Of a DNA stretch of 64,000 nucleotides, positions 52,022 to 60,374 are shown one piece after another. The stretch's first letter is position 1; each line of letters begins with the position of its first letter. The notes beneath the pieces were generated by a model. The model had not been told where the DNA came from and searched no databases. It saw nothing but the letters and a program-made list of their open reading frames with translations. Source of the DNA: G016756615 sp050958605 (lineage in GTDB: Bacteria; Pseudomonadota; Alphaproteobacteria; Rhizobiales; Rhizobiaceae); assembly GCF_050958605.1 (NCBI RefSeq), contig NZ_JBJHDO010000001.1, forward strand, positions 992,001 through 1,056,000, in the 5' to 3' direction. A program made the translations under genes and the position numbers.

Positions 52022-53604
52022 CCATGTCCAAGACGCTGCCTGTTTCCGGCCCGGCTCCGGTGGTTGCTACTGGCCCGTCCCCGGCGATGCGTGCCGAGGG
52101 ACTGGGCAAGGCCTATGGTGCGATCACCGTGCTGACCGATGTCACGCTCGATATCTACGCAGGCGAGGTGCATGCGATCATCGGTGAGAACGGGGCGGGA
52201 AAATCCACGCTGATGAAGTTGCTGTCCGGTCATTTGCGCCCGACGGCAGGGCATATGTCGATGGCGGGCCAGTCGACCGAATTCGACGATGCGGTTGCCG
52301 CTGAGGCGGCGGGAGTGGTGCTGGTTCATCAGGAAATCCTGTTGGCCCCCGATCTGACCGTGGCGGAAAATCTGTTCCTCGGCCGTGAACTGACACGCGG
52401 GCTGATCGCCGATGATCGAACGATGAACCGACGAGCGGCGGAAACCCTCGCTTCGATCGGCGCGCATTGCCATCCACGAGACCGGGTGGGCGACCTGCCA
52501 CTCGCCCAGCGGCAGCTGGTACAGATCGCCCGCGCACTGCTGGAGCCGCGCAAGGTGGTGATCTTCGATGAACCCACTGCCGTTCTGGCCAACGACGAAG
52601 TGACCGCCCTTCTCAATGTGGTGCGGGGCCTGCGCGACAAGGGCGCGGCTGTTCTCTACATCTCTCACCGGCTGGATGAGGTGGAGGCGCTGGCCGACCG
52701 AATTACGGTTTTGCGCGACGGCAAGATGATCGGCACGTGGCCCGCGAAGGGGTTGTCGCAGCGCGACATGGCCGAACTGATGGTCGGCCGCGAACTGGAT
52801 ATGCTCTACCCCCGCAAGCGGCCCGCGCCACAGGGCGATCCGCTGCTGGTGGTCGAGAGCCTTTCGATCGATCATGGCGCGCAGCAGGGCAGCTTTTCTC
52901 TGCGAGCCGGCGAGGTCCTGGGCATTGGTGGCATGATCGGCTCGGGCCGGACCGAGTTGTTCGAGGGCCTGCTAGGGCTGCGCCGTTCCCACGCAGGGTG
53001 TGTGACGCTGAACGGGGCCGCGATTGTGCATCGCTCGGTCGACGCCTGGCAGAGCGCGGGGCTGGTCTACCTGACCGAAGATCGCAAGGGAAAGGGCCTG
53101 CTGCTGGAGGCATCTCTAGCGGGCAACCTGACCCTTCAGGCGCTTGATGTCGTGCACCCCCGGCTGGCGCTGGATCGCCGCAGAGAGGCGGCGGAGCTCG
53201 ACCGCGCCTTGCTGGAATACGATATTCGCGTCCGCTCGACCCGCCTGGACGCGGGCCAGCTTTCGGGCGGCAATCAGCAGAAGCTGCTTTTGGCCAAGGT
53301 GATGCTGACCGACCCTTCCGTCGTGATCATCGACGAACCGACCCGCGGTATCGATATCGGCAATAAGAGCCAGATCTACGAGTTCATCGACAGGCTGGTC
53401 CGGGTCGGTAAGGCCTGCGTCGTGATCTCGTCCGAACTGCCCGAACTCGTGGGGCTGTCCGACCGGGTTCTGGTGATGCGAGGGGGGCGCATCGTGGCCG
53501 AACTGATCGGCGAGCAAATTACCGAACAGAACGTCGTCTATGCGGCGACCAGCGGAAAGGGTCACGAGCCCGCTCTGCGCGCAACCGAGGGGAAAGCGCA
53601 ATGA
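52018..53604 (+). CDS. Ribose-type ABC transporter ATP-binding protein (two domains)
   Basis: The 528-residue double ATPase shows Walker A GENGAGKSTLMK and VVIFDEPTAVLA in domain one. Domain two has the degenerate GMIGSGRTEL loop, LSGGNQQKLLLAK and VVIIDEPTRGIDIG. ATGA overlaps with both the GntR gene upstream and the permease gene downstream show tight coupling. It powers a CUT2-type importer whose substrate is unknown. Confidence 0.95.
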   Translation: MTMSKTLPVSGPAPVVATGPSPAMRAEGLGKAYGAITVLTDVTLDIYAGEVHAIIGENGAGKSTLMKLLSGHLRPTAGHMSMAGQSTEFDDAVAAEAAGVVLVHQEILLAPDLTVAENLFLGRELTRGLIADDRTMNRRAAETLASIGAHCHPRDRVGDLPLAQRQLVQIARALLEPRKVVIFDEPTAVLANDEVTALLNVVRGLRDKGAAVLYISHRLDEVEALADRITVLRDGKMIGTWPAKGLSQRDMAELMVGRELDMLYPRKRPAPQGDPLLVVESLSIDHGAQQGSFSLRAGEVLGIGGMIGSGRTELFEGLLGLRRSHAGCVTLNGAAIVHRSVDAWQSAGLVYLTEDRKGKGLLLEASLAGNLTLQALDVVHPRLALDRRREAAELDRALLEYDIRVRSTRLDAGQLSGGNQQKLLLAKVMLTDPSVVIIDEPTRGIDIGNKSQIYEFIDRLVRVGKACVVISSELPELVGLSDRVLVMRGGRIVAELIGEQITEQNVVYAATSGKGHEPALRATEGKAQ

Positions 53605-54590
53605 CAAGCGTCACAGCTACGGCGGCGGGCAACGAGGGCTCGCTCCGCATCCGTTGGGCCGATATGGGCCCGTTCATCGCGCTGGGGGTGGTGGTGCTGA
53701 TCGGAACGCTGATCAACAGCAGTTTCGTCGCTGACACCAATATCGCCAATGTTGTCACCCGCTCCGCCTTCATCGCGATCATTGCCGTGGGCGCGACCTT
53801 TGTCATCTCGTCGGGCGGGCTTGATCTCTCGGTCGGCTCGATGATGGCCTTCGTGACCGGCATTATGATCCTGACGATGAACCGACTGGAGCCGTCGATG
53901 GGCGCAAATGCCATTCTGGTCGGCGCGGGGGTCGGTTTGTTGGTCGGCGCGCTGTGTGGCTTGCTCAACGGACTGATCGTGACGGTTGGTAAAATTGAGC
54001 CTTTTATTGCCACACTTGGTACCATGGGGATCTTCCGCGCCCTGATAACATGGATGTCGGATGGCGGCTCGATCCCGATCGACCGTGCCCTGCGCGACCC
54101 CTATCGCCCGGTCTATTTCGGCAACGTGCTCGGCATACCCGTGCCCGTACTCATCACGCTGGTCGTGGTTCTGATCGGGGCGTTCGTCCTTTACCGAACC
54201 AAATACGGGAGGCGCTGCATGGCGGCGGGATCGAACGCCGAGGTGGCGCGCTTCTCGGGAGTCTCGGTGGCGAAGGTCCGTACTACCGCTTTTGTAATCC
54301 AGGGCCTGTGCGTCGCCACCGCCGCTATCTGCTACATCCCCCGTCTTGGCGCGGCCACGCCCACCACCGGACAACTTTGGGAACTACAGGTGATCACCGC
54401 CGTGGTGATCGGCGGAACCGCACTGCGCGGTGGCAAGGCGAGGATCTGGGGCACGGTCGCGGGTGCGCTGATCCTCGAAGTGATCGCCAACCTCATGGTG
54501 CTTTCAAACATGGTGTCCGAATACCTCGTGGCCGCCGTGCAAGGGGTGATCATCATCCTCGCAATGCTTGCCCATCGCTTCATGAAATAG
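53601..54590 (+). CDS. Ribose-type ABC transporter permease
   Basis: The 329-residue permease has eight to ten hydrophobic helices with the CUT2 marks VGATFVISSGGLDLSVGSMMAF and IGGTALRGGKARIWGTVAGALILEV. It overlaps the ATPase by four bases. One copy of the permease gene is enough because the family works as a homodimer. Confidence 0.95.
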   Translation: MTSVTATAAGNEGSLRIRWADMGPFIALGVVVLIGTLINSSFVADTNIANVVTRSAFIAIIAVGATFVISSGGLDLSVGSMMAFVTGIMILTMNRLEPSMGANAILVGAGVGLLVGALCGLLNGLIVTVGKIEPFIATLGTMGIFRALITWMSDGGSIPIDRALRDPYRPVYFGNVLGIPVPVLITLVVVLIGAFVLYRTKYGRRCMAAGSNAEVARFSGVSVAKVRTTAFVIQGLCVATAAICYIPRLGAATPTTGQLWELQVITAVVIGGTALRGGKARIWGTVAGALILEVIANLMVLSNMVSEYLVAAVQGVIIILAMLAHRFMK

Positions 54591-54636
54591 CCGCCTGAGG
54601 CTGGCGGCCATCAGTTCGAAAAAGGAGGAAATGTAG

Positions 54637-55599
54637 ATGACGACTATCACCAAGCGCGCCCTTGGCCTGCTTTCAGCAGCCAGCCTCGTAGCAATTGCCG
54701 CGACTGCGGCAATCGCACAGGACAAGAGGACCATAGCCGTCTCGATCCCGGCTGCGACCCACGGCTGGACCGGTGGCGTGGTCTACCACGCCGAACAGGC
54801 TGAAAAGGAGATCGAGGCCGCTTTCCCGAACATCGATGTGATCGTGAAGACCTCGCCCTCGGCTACAGCACAGGTCTCGGCACTGGAAGACCTCTCCGCC
54901 AGCCAGAAGCTCGACGCTCTGGTCATCCTGCCGTTCACCTCGGAAGAGTTGACCGGCCCGGTCGAGCAGGTGAAGGCGAACGGCACCTTTATCGCCGTTG
55001 TCGACCGTGGCCTGACCGACCCTGCCATTCAGGATCTCTACGTCGCCGGCGACAATGTTGCCGTCGGGGCCAACACCGCGAAGTGGCTGGCGGAAAAGCT
55101 GGGGAACGAGGGCAAGATCGTCGTCTTGCGCGGTATTCCGACGGTGATCGATGACGAGCGCATCCAGGGCTTTACCGACGTCATCAAGAGCACAAAGATC
55201 GAAGTCCTCGACATCCAGTATGCCAACTGGAATCAGGACGAGGCCTTCAAACTGATGCAGGACTATCTCGCCAAATATCCGCATATAGATGCCGTCTGGG
55301 CCAATGACGACGACATGCTTTTGGGCGTGTTGGAGGCGGTCAAGCAATCCGGTCGGACCGAGATCAAATATGCGCTTGGCGGCAACGGCATGAAGGATGT
55401 CGTCGAGATGGTGATGGCGAAAGACGCCGTTACTCCGATCTCAACACCTTATCCTCCTTCGATGATCAAATCGGCCATCTACATGACCGCCGCGCAATTT
55501 GCGGGGCAGGCGCCGGTGCGCGGGAGTTTCAAACTGGACGCCCCCTTGATCACGCCTGAGAACGCCGAGCAGTTCTACTTCCCCGACTCGCCGTTCTGA
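54637..55599 (+). CDS. Ribose-type ABC substrate-binding protein
   Basis: The 320-residue receptor has a Sec signal (MTTITKRALGLLSAASLVAI, cleavage probably after AIA) and the Peripla_BP_4 fold, with FIAVVDRGLTDP, NDDDMLLGVLEAVKQSGRTEIKYALGGNG. AAGGAGG precedes the ATG. Unlike the SorC-controlled receptor earlier, it ends with an aromatic-rich EQFYFPDSPF. The ligand may be a polyol, sugar acid or lactone; nothing in the sequence decides. Confidence 0.94.
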   Translation: MTTITKRALGLLSAASLVAIAATAAIAQDKRTIAVSIPAATHGWTGGVVYHAEQAEKEIEAAFPNIDVIVKTSPSATAQVSALEDLSASQKLDALVILPFTSEELTGPVEQVKANGTFIAVVDRGLTDPAIQDLYVAGDNVAVGANTAKWLAEKLGNEGKIVVLRGIPTVIDDERIQGFTDVIKSTKIEVLDIQYANWNQDEAFKLMQDYLAKYPHIDAVWANDDDMLLGVLEAVKQSGRTEIKYALGGNGMKDVVEMVMAKDAVTPISTPYPPSMIKSAIYMTAAQFAGQAPVRGSFKLDAPLITPENAEQFYFPDSPF

Positions 55600-55611
55600 T
55601 GACCCTTGCCC

Positions 55612-55637
55612 AAGGCGCCTGTATCCCGGGCCTTTTT
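55612..55637 (+). terminator. Weak terminator or attenuator after the binding-protein gene
   Basis: AAGGC plus CC pairs with GGGCCTT (one bulged G) around an eight-base loop, then TTT. Read-through to the DJ-1/PfpI gene is likely, so it may act as an attenuator. Confidence 0.45.
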
Positions 55638-55660
55638 GACATACAGACAGGAGACCAATC

Positions 55661-56248
55661 ATGAGTGGCAAAAAAATCCTCATGCTCTGCGGCGAGTTCA
55701 CGGAGGAGTATGAAATCTACGTCTTTCAGCAGGGGATGGAGGCTGTCGGACATATCGTCCACGTCGTCTGCCCCGACAAGAAAAAGGGCGAGATGATCCA
55801 GACCTCGCTGCATGACTTCGAGGGCCATCAGACCTATGTCGAGCGCTACGGGCACTTGGCCGAGATCAATAAGACCTTCTCCGAGGTCAACCTCGAGGAA
55901 TATGATGCCGTCTACTGTGCTGGCGGGCGTGGGCCGGAATACATCCGAACCGACAAGCGCGTCCAGGCCATGGTGCGCCACTTCCATGAGACCGGAAAGC
56001 CGATCTTCACGATCTGCCACGGCGTCCAGATCCTTGTGGCAGTGGATGGCGTGGTGCGAGGCAAGAAAGTGGCGGCCCTCGGCGCCTGCGAGCCGGAAGT
56101 GATCTTGGCGGGAGGCACCTATATCGACGTGAAGCCGCATGAGGCCTTCGTCGATGGCAACATGGTCTCAGCCAAGGGCTGGACCGGTCTGGCGGCCTTC
56201 ATGCGCGAATGCCTGAAGGTACTAGGGACCAAGATCTCCCACGGCTGA
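55661..56248 (+). CDS. DJ-1/PfpI-family protein (glyoxalase III/deglycase-like)
   Basis: The 195-residue protein has the flavodoxin-like DJ-1 fold with the nucleophile Cys in FTICHGVQIL and a conserved Glu near the N-terminus (CGEFTEEYE). DAVYCAGGRGPEYIR is the usual glycine-rich loop. Members hydrate or detoxify methylglyoxal-type aldehydes or act as amidases; PfpI peptidase activity is uncertain. It is the last gene of the GntR-controlled operon and may protect the cell from reactive aldehyde intermediates of the pathway. Confidence 0.9.
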   Translation: MSGKKILMLCGEFTEEYEIYVFQQGMEAVGHIVHVVCPDKKKGEMIQTSLHDFEGHQTYVERYGHLAEINKTFSEVNLEEYDAVYCAGGRGPEYIRTDKRVQAMVRHFHETGKPIFTICHGVQILVAVDGVVRGKKVAALGACEPEVILAGGTYIDVKPHEAFVDGNMVSAKGWTGLAAFMRECLKVLGTKISHG

Positions 56249-56258
56249 ACCATTTTGC

Positions 56259-56285
56259 AAGGAGGGCGCTTTGGCGCCCACCTTT
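56259..56285 (+). terminator. Rho-independent terminator after the DJ-1/PfpI gene
   Basis: AAGG-a-GGGCGC pairs with GCGCCC-a-CCTT around TTTG, then T. The stem is strong although the U-run is short. It closes the rightward operon. Confidence 0.75.
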
Positions 56286-56317
56286 CATCGATCGATTCAG
56301 CGGCAAGGCGCCGCGCT

Positions 56318-56424
56318 TAGAGCGTGTCGCTGGCAATCGGATTCGGATGACACGCTTTAGGTCTTTGTTTTTGCCGCATTCTCGCGACGCCGACCGATTT
56401 CCGGTCGGCTGCGAAATGCTCTAG
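56318..56424 (+). repeat. RIME-like mosaic intergenic repeat element
   Basis: A 107-base element starts TAGAGCGTGTC and ends AAATGCTCTAG. It contains two imperfect palindromes: AGCGTGTC paired with GACACGCT, and GCCGACCG paired with CGGTCGGC inside longer flanking arms. The linker TTTAGGTCTTTGTTTTT joins them. This structure and sequence match the repeats scattered between genes of Mesorhizobium and Rhizobium (RIME family, known from memory). It lies between the convergent DJ-1 and PBP1A genes. It may act in termination, mRNA stability or nucleoid binding; function is not settled. Confidence 0.8.
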
Positions 56425-56428
56425 GCGC

Positions 56429-58585
56429 CTACAACGCCGACAGCTTCTCCGGTTTTTCGGGAATGTTGAGCATCGGCGCGGTGCGGAACAGATCCGTCAT
56501 GGAGCGTAGCACGCGCGTCGTATTGGCGGATAGGACAGGCGGCCGTCCTGCGTCGGGCGCGGCCTCTCCTTCGGCTGTCTTTTTGTTCTTCTCCGCGGCC
56601 TTGGCGGCCACCTCGGGCGAAACGAATGGATTCTCTATGCCGGGAATCGGCTTTATGTCGATGTTCTGATGGGCATAGGCCATCAGCCGCTGCCAGGTCA
56701 TTGCAGGCAATGAGCCTCCGGTCATTTCCTTCGTCGAGGTGAAGTCGTCGTTACCCATCCACACCGCGGCGGTGTAGTTGCCGGTGAAGCCGACATACCA
56801 GGCGTCGCGATAGGCCTGCGTGGTGCCGGTCTTTCCTGCCGAACGGATGCCGGGCAGCGCGGCGCGGCGTGCAGTGCCGATCTCGGGTATCTGGACGAGA
56901 ATCGAGTTCATTTCGGCGAGTGCTTTTTCCGACAGAACGCGACGCGGCTTCGCAGCGTCGCGTTCGAAATCGTAGATCACCTCGCCGGAATGAGTGACGA
57001 GCTGTGTTATGCCGTGCCGCAGTCCGGCATAACCGTTGTCGGCGAACACGCTATAGCCGGTCGCCTGATCCATGACGGTCATCCCTGATGTGCCCAGGAC
57101 CATGGTCTTATGGGAGCTGATCTCCGATTCCACGCCCATCGCCTTGGCCAGTTCCTTGATGGGCTTGGTGGTCAAATGGTCCTTGGCCAGCCGCACCGGG
57201 ACGGTATTGATCGACTTGATCAGCGCCATGGCGAGCGTGGTGCGTCCGGAATAGCCGCGAGAATAGTTCTTCGGTGACCAGCCACCCCAGGAGATCGGGC
57301 CGTCAGAGATCACGTAGTCCGGCGTGAGGCCGCTCTCCATCGCGGCGGCATAGACGTAAGGCTTGAAGGAGGAGCCGGCCTGGCGCAACGCCTTGGTGGC
57401 GCGGTTGAACTGGCTCGTCCCGTAGTCGCGTCCGCCGACGATCGCCCGTACGGCGCCATTGGTCTCGATGACGACGATCGCGCCTTCGGTAACACCGTAA
57501 TCCTTGCCGAACTGCCGCAGATGGTATTCCAGAGATTCCTCAGCCGCCGATTGGATGTTCATGTCGATCGTGGTGCGTGCGACCATCGAATGCATGCCGG
57601 ATTTCTCGGCAACGCGCTTGGCTTCCTCGAATGCCCAATCCAGGAAATAATCCGGGCTCTTGCTGTTGCCGCGGTCAATGACGTTGGCCGGGTGTAGGCG
57701 CGCCGAAAGCACTTGGCCCTCGGTCATGAAGCCACCTTGCACCAGATTGGTCAGGACCTCATTGGCGCGTGCGCGGGCAGCGGGCAGGTTGACATGAGGC
57801 GCGTATTTCGCGGGAGCCTTGAACAGTCCGGCCAGCATGGCCGCCTCTGCAAGGGTCAAATCCTTTATCTTTTTGCCGAAATAAAAGTCGGCGGCGGCGG
57901 CGATGCCAAAGGTGCCGCCGCCCATATAGGCGCGGTCGAGATAGAGCTGGAGAATTTCCTTCTTCGTGAGGTTCATCTCCAGCCAGAGCGAAAGGAACGC
58001 CTCCTTGATCTTGCGTTCGACGGTGCGCTCGTTCGACAGGAAGAGGTTCTTTGCCAATTGCTGAGTGATGGTGGAGCCGCCCTGCACGACGGAATTGGCG
58101 CGCACATTCTCCTGCATGGCGCGCGTAAGGCCGAGAAAGTCGATGCCGAAATGGGTGAAAAACCGGCGATCCTCGGTCGCCAGAACCGCCTTGACGACAT
58201 GGTCGGGAAATTCGTCGACCGGCACGGAATCGCGCTGGATGATGCCGCGCTGCCCAATCTCGTTGCCGTAGCGGTCGAGGAAGGTGACGGCGAAGTCGCC
58301 CTGCGAACGCCAGTCCTTGGACGTTTCCTCGAATGCGGGCATGGCCAGCGCAAGCAGGACGACCGAACCCGCTGTCCCGAGCGTCGCGGCTTCGCTGGCG
58401 AGTTCGACGGCGGCCCGCCGCCAGCCGGTAACGCGGAAGCGCCGGAAGAAGATGGTCAGCGTTTCCCAGAGCTCGCGGGCTTTGAACCCCGCATCATAGA
58501 GGCTCGAATCGATCCAGGCATCGATGGCCAGCAGGCGTTTGGCCTTCAAGCCTTGCGACTTCCGTGGTTCGACAGGATCCGCCAT
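56429..58585 (-). CDS. Penicillin-binding protein 1A (bifunctional transglycosylase/transpeptidase)
   Basis: This class A PBP polymerises and cross-links peptidoglycan. The ~718 residues have a cytoplasmic N-terminus, one membrane helix (about residues 63-83), and a GT51 domain with EDRRFFTHFGID and GGSTITQQLAKNLFLS. The transpeptidase domain has the active-site SxxK in GSSFKPYVY, SxN as SIN, and KTGTTQ. The C-terminus is charged and not glycine-rich. AAGG precedes the chosen ATG; eight extra codons are possible. It is divergent from the DUF3168 gene. Confidence 0.95.
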   Translation of the reverse strand: MADPVEPRKSQGLKAKRLLAIDAWIDSSLYDAGFKARELWETLTIFFRRFRVTGWRRAAVELASEAATLGTAGSVVLLALAMPAFEETSKDWRSQGDFAVTFLDRYGNEIGQRGIIQRDSVPVDEFPDHVVKAVLATEDRRFFTHFGIDFLGLTRAMQENVRANSVVQGGSTITQQLAKNLFLSNERTVERKIKEAFLSLWLEMNLTKKEILQLYLDRAYMGGGTFGIAAAADFYFGKKIKDLTLAEAAMLAGLFKAPAKYAPHVNLPAARARANEVLTNLVQGGFMTEGQVLSARLHPANVIDRGNSKSPDYFLDWAFEEAKRVAEKSGMHSMVARTTIDMNIQSAAEESLEYHLRQFGKDYGVTEGAIVVIETNGAVRAIVGGRDYGTSQFNRATKALRQAGSSFKPYVYAAAMESGLTPDYVISDGPISWGGWSPKNYSRGYSGRTTLAMALIKSINTVPVRLAKDHLTTKPIKELAKAMGVESEISSHKTMVLGTSGMTVMDQATGYSVFADNGYAGLRHGITQLVTHSGEVIYDFERDAAKPRRVLSEKALAEMNSILVQIPEIGTARRAALPGIRSAGKTGTTQAYRDAWYVGFTGNYTAAVWMGNDDFTSTKEMTGGSLPAMTWQRLMAYAHQNIDIKPIPGIENPFVSPEVAAKAAEKNKKTAEGEAAPDAGRPPVLSANTTRVLRSMTDLFRTAPMLNIPEKPEKLSAL

Positions 58586-58803
58586 CGTACACCTTGCCTC
58601 CATGAACATGTGGGAGCCAAACCGGGAATGTCACGGAATGGCCGCAAGGAGGCCGCCGTTTTTCCCTGATTTTCCTACCGGCGGCAAGAACAAAGCCTAC
58701 TGACCGATAGCTTTTCGTAAACACGGTAAAGTGTAGGAACTGCCCTGTGGAAACGGCGTTCGAGACGTTTCACCGCAGGTATGACAGCAGAGAGGGAGGA
58801 AAC

Positions 58804-59232
58804 ATGGCGTCTCTGGCCACCGACCTGCAGGACGCGGTCTTGCGTACGCTCTCCACCGAAGCGGCTCTGCCAGGTATTTCAAGCGTGCACGACAGGACGC
58901 CGGCCGGATATCCTCACATCACCTTCGGACGAACCGGCGTCTGCGACTGGAGCGGCACGGAAAACGAGAATGAACAACTCTTCACGCTTCATGTATGGTC
59001 GAAGGCGCGCAGCGACGATGAAGCCCTGTCCATCATGCAACGCGCCAGGGCGCTTCTAGACGGGCGCACGCTTGCCCTTGGTGACGGGGAGGTCGCGGCG
59101 GTGCGTCTGGAGTTCACGGAAGCCCGCCATGACGAGGACCTCGAACTTCGCCATGGCTTGCTTCGATTCCGCGCGACAGCAGGCGCCGCCCCCAGGCGAG
59201 CTCGCCGTCCGCGGGGCATGACGAAGGCCTGA
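58804..59232 (+). CDS. Orphan DUF3168 protein (phage tail-completion/GTA-like)
   Basis: The 142 residues match DUF3168: ATDLQDAVLRTLSTEAALPGI at the N-terminus, HDRTPAGYPHITFGRTGVCDWSG in the middle, EQLFTLHVWSKARSDDEAL, then a basic tail. The family is a head-tail joining or tail-completion protein of tailed phages and of the gene transfer agent. No other phage or GTA gene lies within this window, so it stands alone between PBP1A and feuN. It may be a domesticated copy, part of a dispersed GTA set, or a prophage relic. GGGAGG precedes the ATG by six bases. Confidence 0.85.
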   Translation: MASLATDLQDAVLRTLSTEAALPGISSVHDRTPAGYPHITFGRTGVCDWSGTENENEQLFTLHVWSKARSDDEALSIMQRARALLDGRTLALGDGEVAAVRLEFTEARHDEDLELRHGLLRFRATAGAAPRRARRPRGMTKA

Positions 59233-59339
59233 TCCTTCTTCCCCATACTGCTTCCACTTCCCGGTGTTTTGTCGTTAGATGCCGGAAAGGTTACATTGCC
59301 GTTCATTTCGTGTTCAGGACCCGTGATTTAGAAGCAGGC

Positions 59340-59609
59340 ATGACAGTTTTCCGCACCCTTCTTCGCATACCCTTTGCCGCGCTTCGAATGGCGGCGGTGG
59401 TTGCCGTGCTTGGGGCGACGGCCCCCACGGTAGCCGCGGCGGATTGCTTTGCGATCGGGCAGCAAGTCGCGGCGCAAAACGGCGGAACCCTCGCCAGGGC
59501 CACGCCTGCCACGCAGGACGGGCAGCCCGTATGCCGGATAGTCGTGCTCCTCCCCGCCAAGGAGGGCGAGCGCCCGCGCAGGGCCGAATTCGTCGTGCCG
59601 CAGAATTGA
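59340..59609 (+). CDS. feuN: FeuN-like small periplasmic protein
   Basis: The 89-residue protein has a signal peptide (hydrophobic ~residues 12-33, cleavage near VAAA-DC) and a ~55-residue mature part with two Cys (DCFAIGQ and PVCRIVVL), probably disulfide-linked. It lies 72 bases before the feuP gene. In Sinorhizobium meliloti a small periplasmic protein, FeuN, encoded just before feuP-feuQ, restrains the FeuQ kinase and is essential for balanced signalling. Position, size and topology all match; sequence identity was not computed. No strong ribosome site is visible, and a GTG ten codons upstream is the alternative. Confidence 0.75.
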   Translation: MTVFRTLLRIPFAALRMAAVVAVLGATAPTVAAADCFAIGQQVAAQNGGTLARATPATQDGQPVCRIVVLLPAKEGERPRRAEFVVPQN

Positions 59610-59681
59610 CGATCACGATTTTCCAATCCTGCCAATTCGGCCTATACCTTCCGACGCCGTCTCAACAGCCGATGTGATTCC

Positions 59682-60347
59682 ATGCGCATACTCGTCGTCG
59701 AGGATGACAAGGACCTGAACCGCCAGATTTCCGAGGCGCTCGTCGATGCGGGCTATGTCGTCGACCGCGCCTTCGATGGCGAGGAGGGGCATTATCTTGG
59801 CGAGACGGAACCTTACGACGCCGTGGTGCTCGATATCGGCCTGCCGCAGATGGACGGGATCAGCGTGGTCGAGCGCTGGCGGCGCGACGGCCGGAAAATG
59901 CCCGTGCTGATGCTGACGGCGCGCGACCGCTGGAGCGACAAGGTGGCTGGCATCGATGCCGGCGCGGACGACTACGTCACCAAGCCCTTCCACATCGAGG
60001 AGGTGCTGGCGCGCGTGCGCGCATTGATTCGTCGGGCGGCTGGTCACGCATCTTCGGAACTGATCTGCGGCCCGCTGCGCCTCGACACCAAGGCTTCGAA
60101 AGCCGACGTGAACGGCATGCCCTTGAAACTCACCTCTCACGAGTTTCGGCTGCTCGCCTATCTTATGCATCATGTCGGCGAAGTGGTTTCGCGCACCGAG
60201 CTGGTGGAGCATCTTTACGATCAGGATTTCGACCGCGATTCCAACACGATCGAGGTCTTTGTCGGACGGTTGCGCAAGAAGATGGGCGTGGACATGATCG
60301 AGACCGTGCGCGGCATGGGCTATCGCATGCGCGAGCCCGGGGCGTGA
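59682..60347 (+). CDS. feuP: OmpR-family response regulator FeuP
   Basis: The 221-residue regulator has a receiver domain with acidic pocket VVEDDKD, phospho-Asp51 (VVLDIGLPQMDG), Thr in MLTARD and Lys in TKPFH, and a C-terminal winged-helix domain ending VEVFVGRLRKKMG-like and GMGYRM. In S. meliloti FeuP drives ndvA (cyclic glucan export) and osmoadaptation genes. It starts 72 bases after feuN and is followed by feuQ after 27 bases, making one operon. Confidence 0.92.
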   Translation: MRILVVEDDKDLNRQISEALVDAGYVVDRAFDGEEGHYLGETEPYDAVVLDIGLPQMDGISVVERWRRDGRKMPVLMLTARDRWSDKVAGIDAGADDYVTKPFHIEEVLARVRALIRRAAGHASSELICGPLRLDTKASKADVNGMPLKLTSHEFRLLAYLMHHVGEVVSRTELVEHLYDQDFDRDSNTIEVFVGRLRKKMGVDMIETVRGMGYRMREPGA

Positions 60348-60374
60348 GCGGCGGCGCGTTCGCGATCTGAAGTC

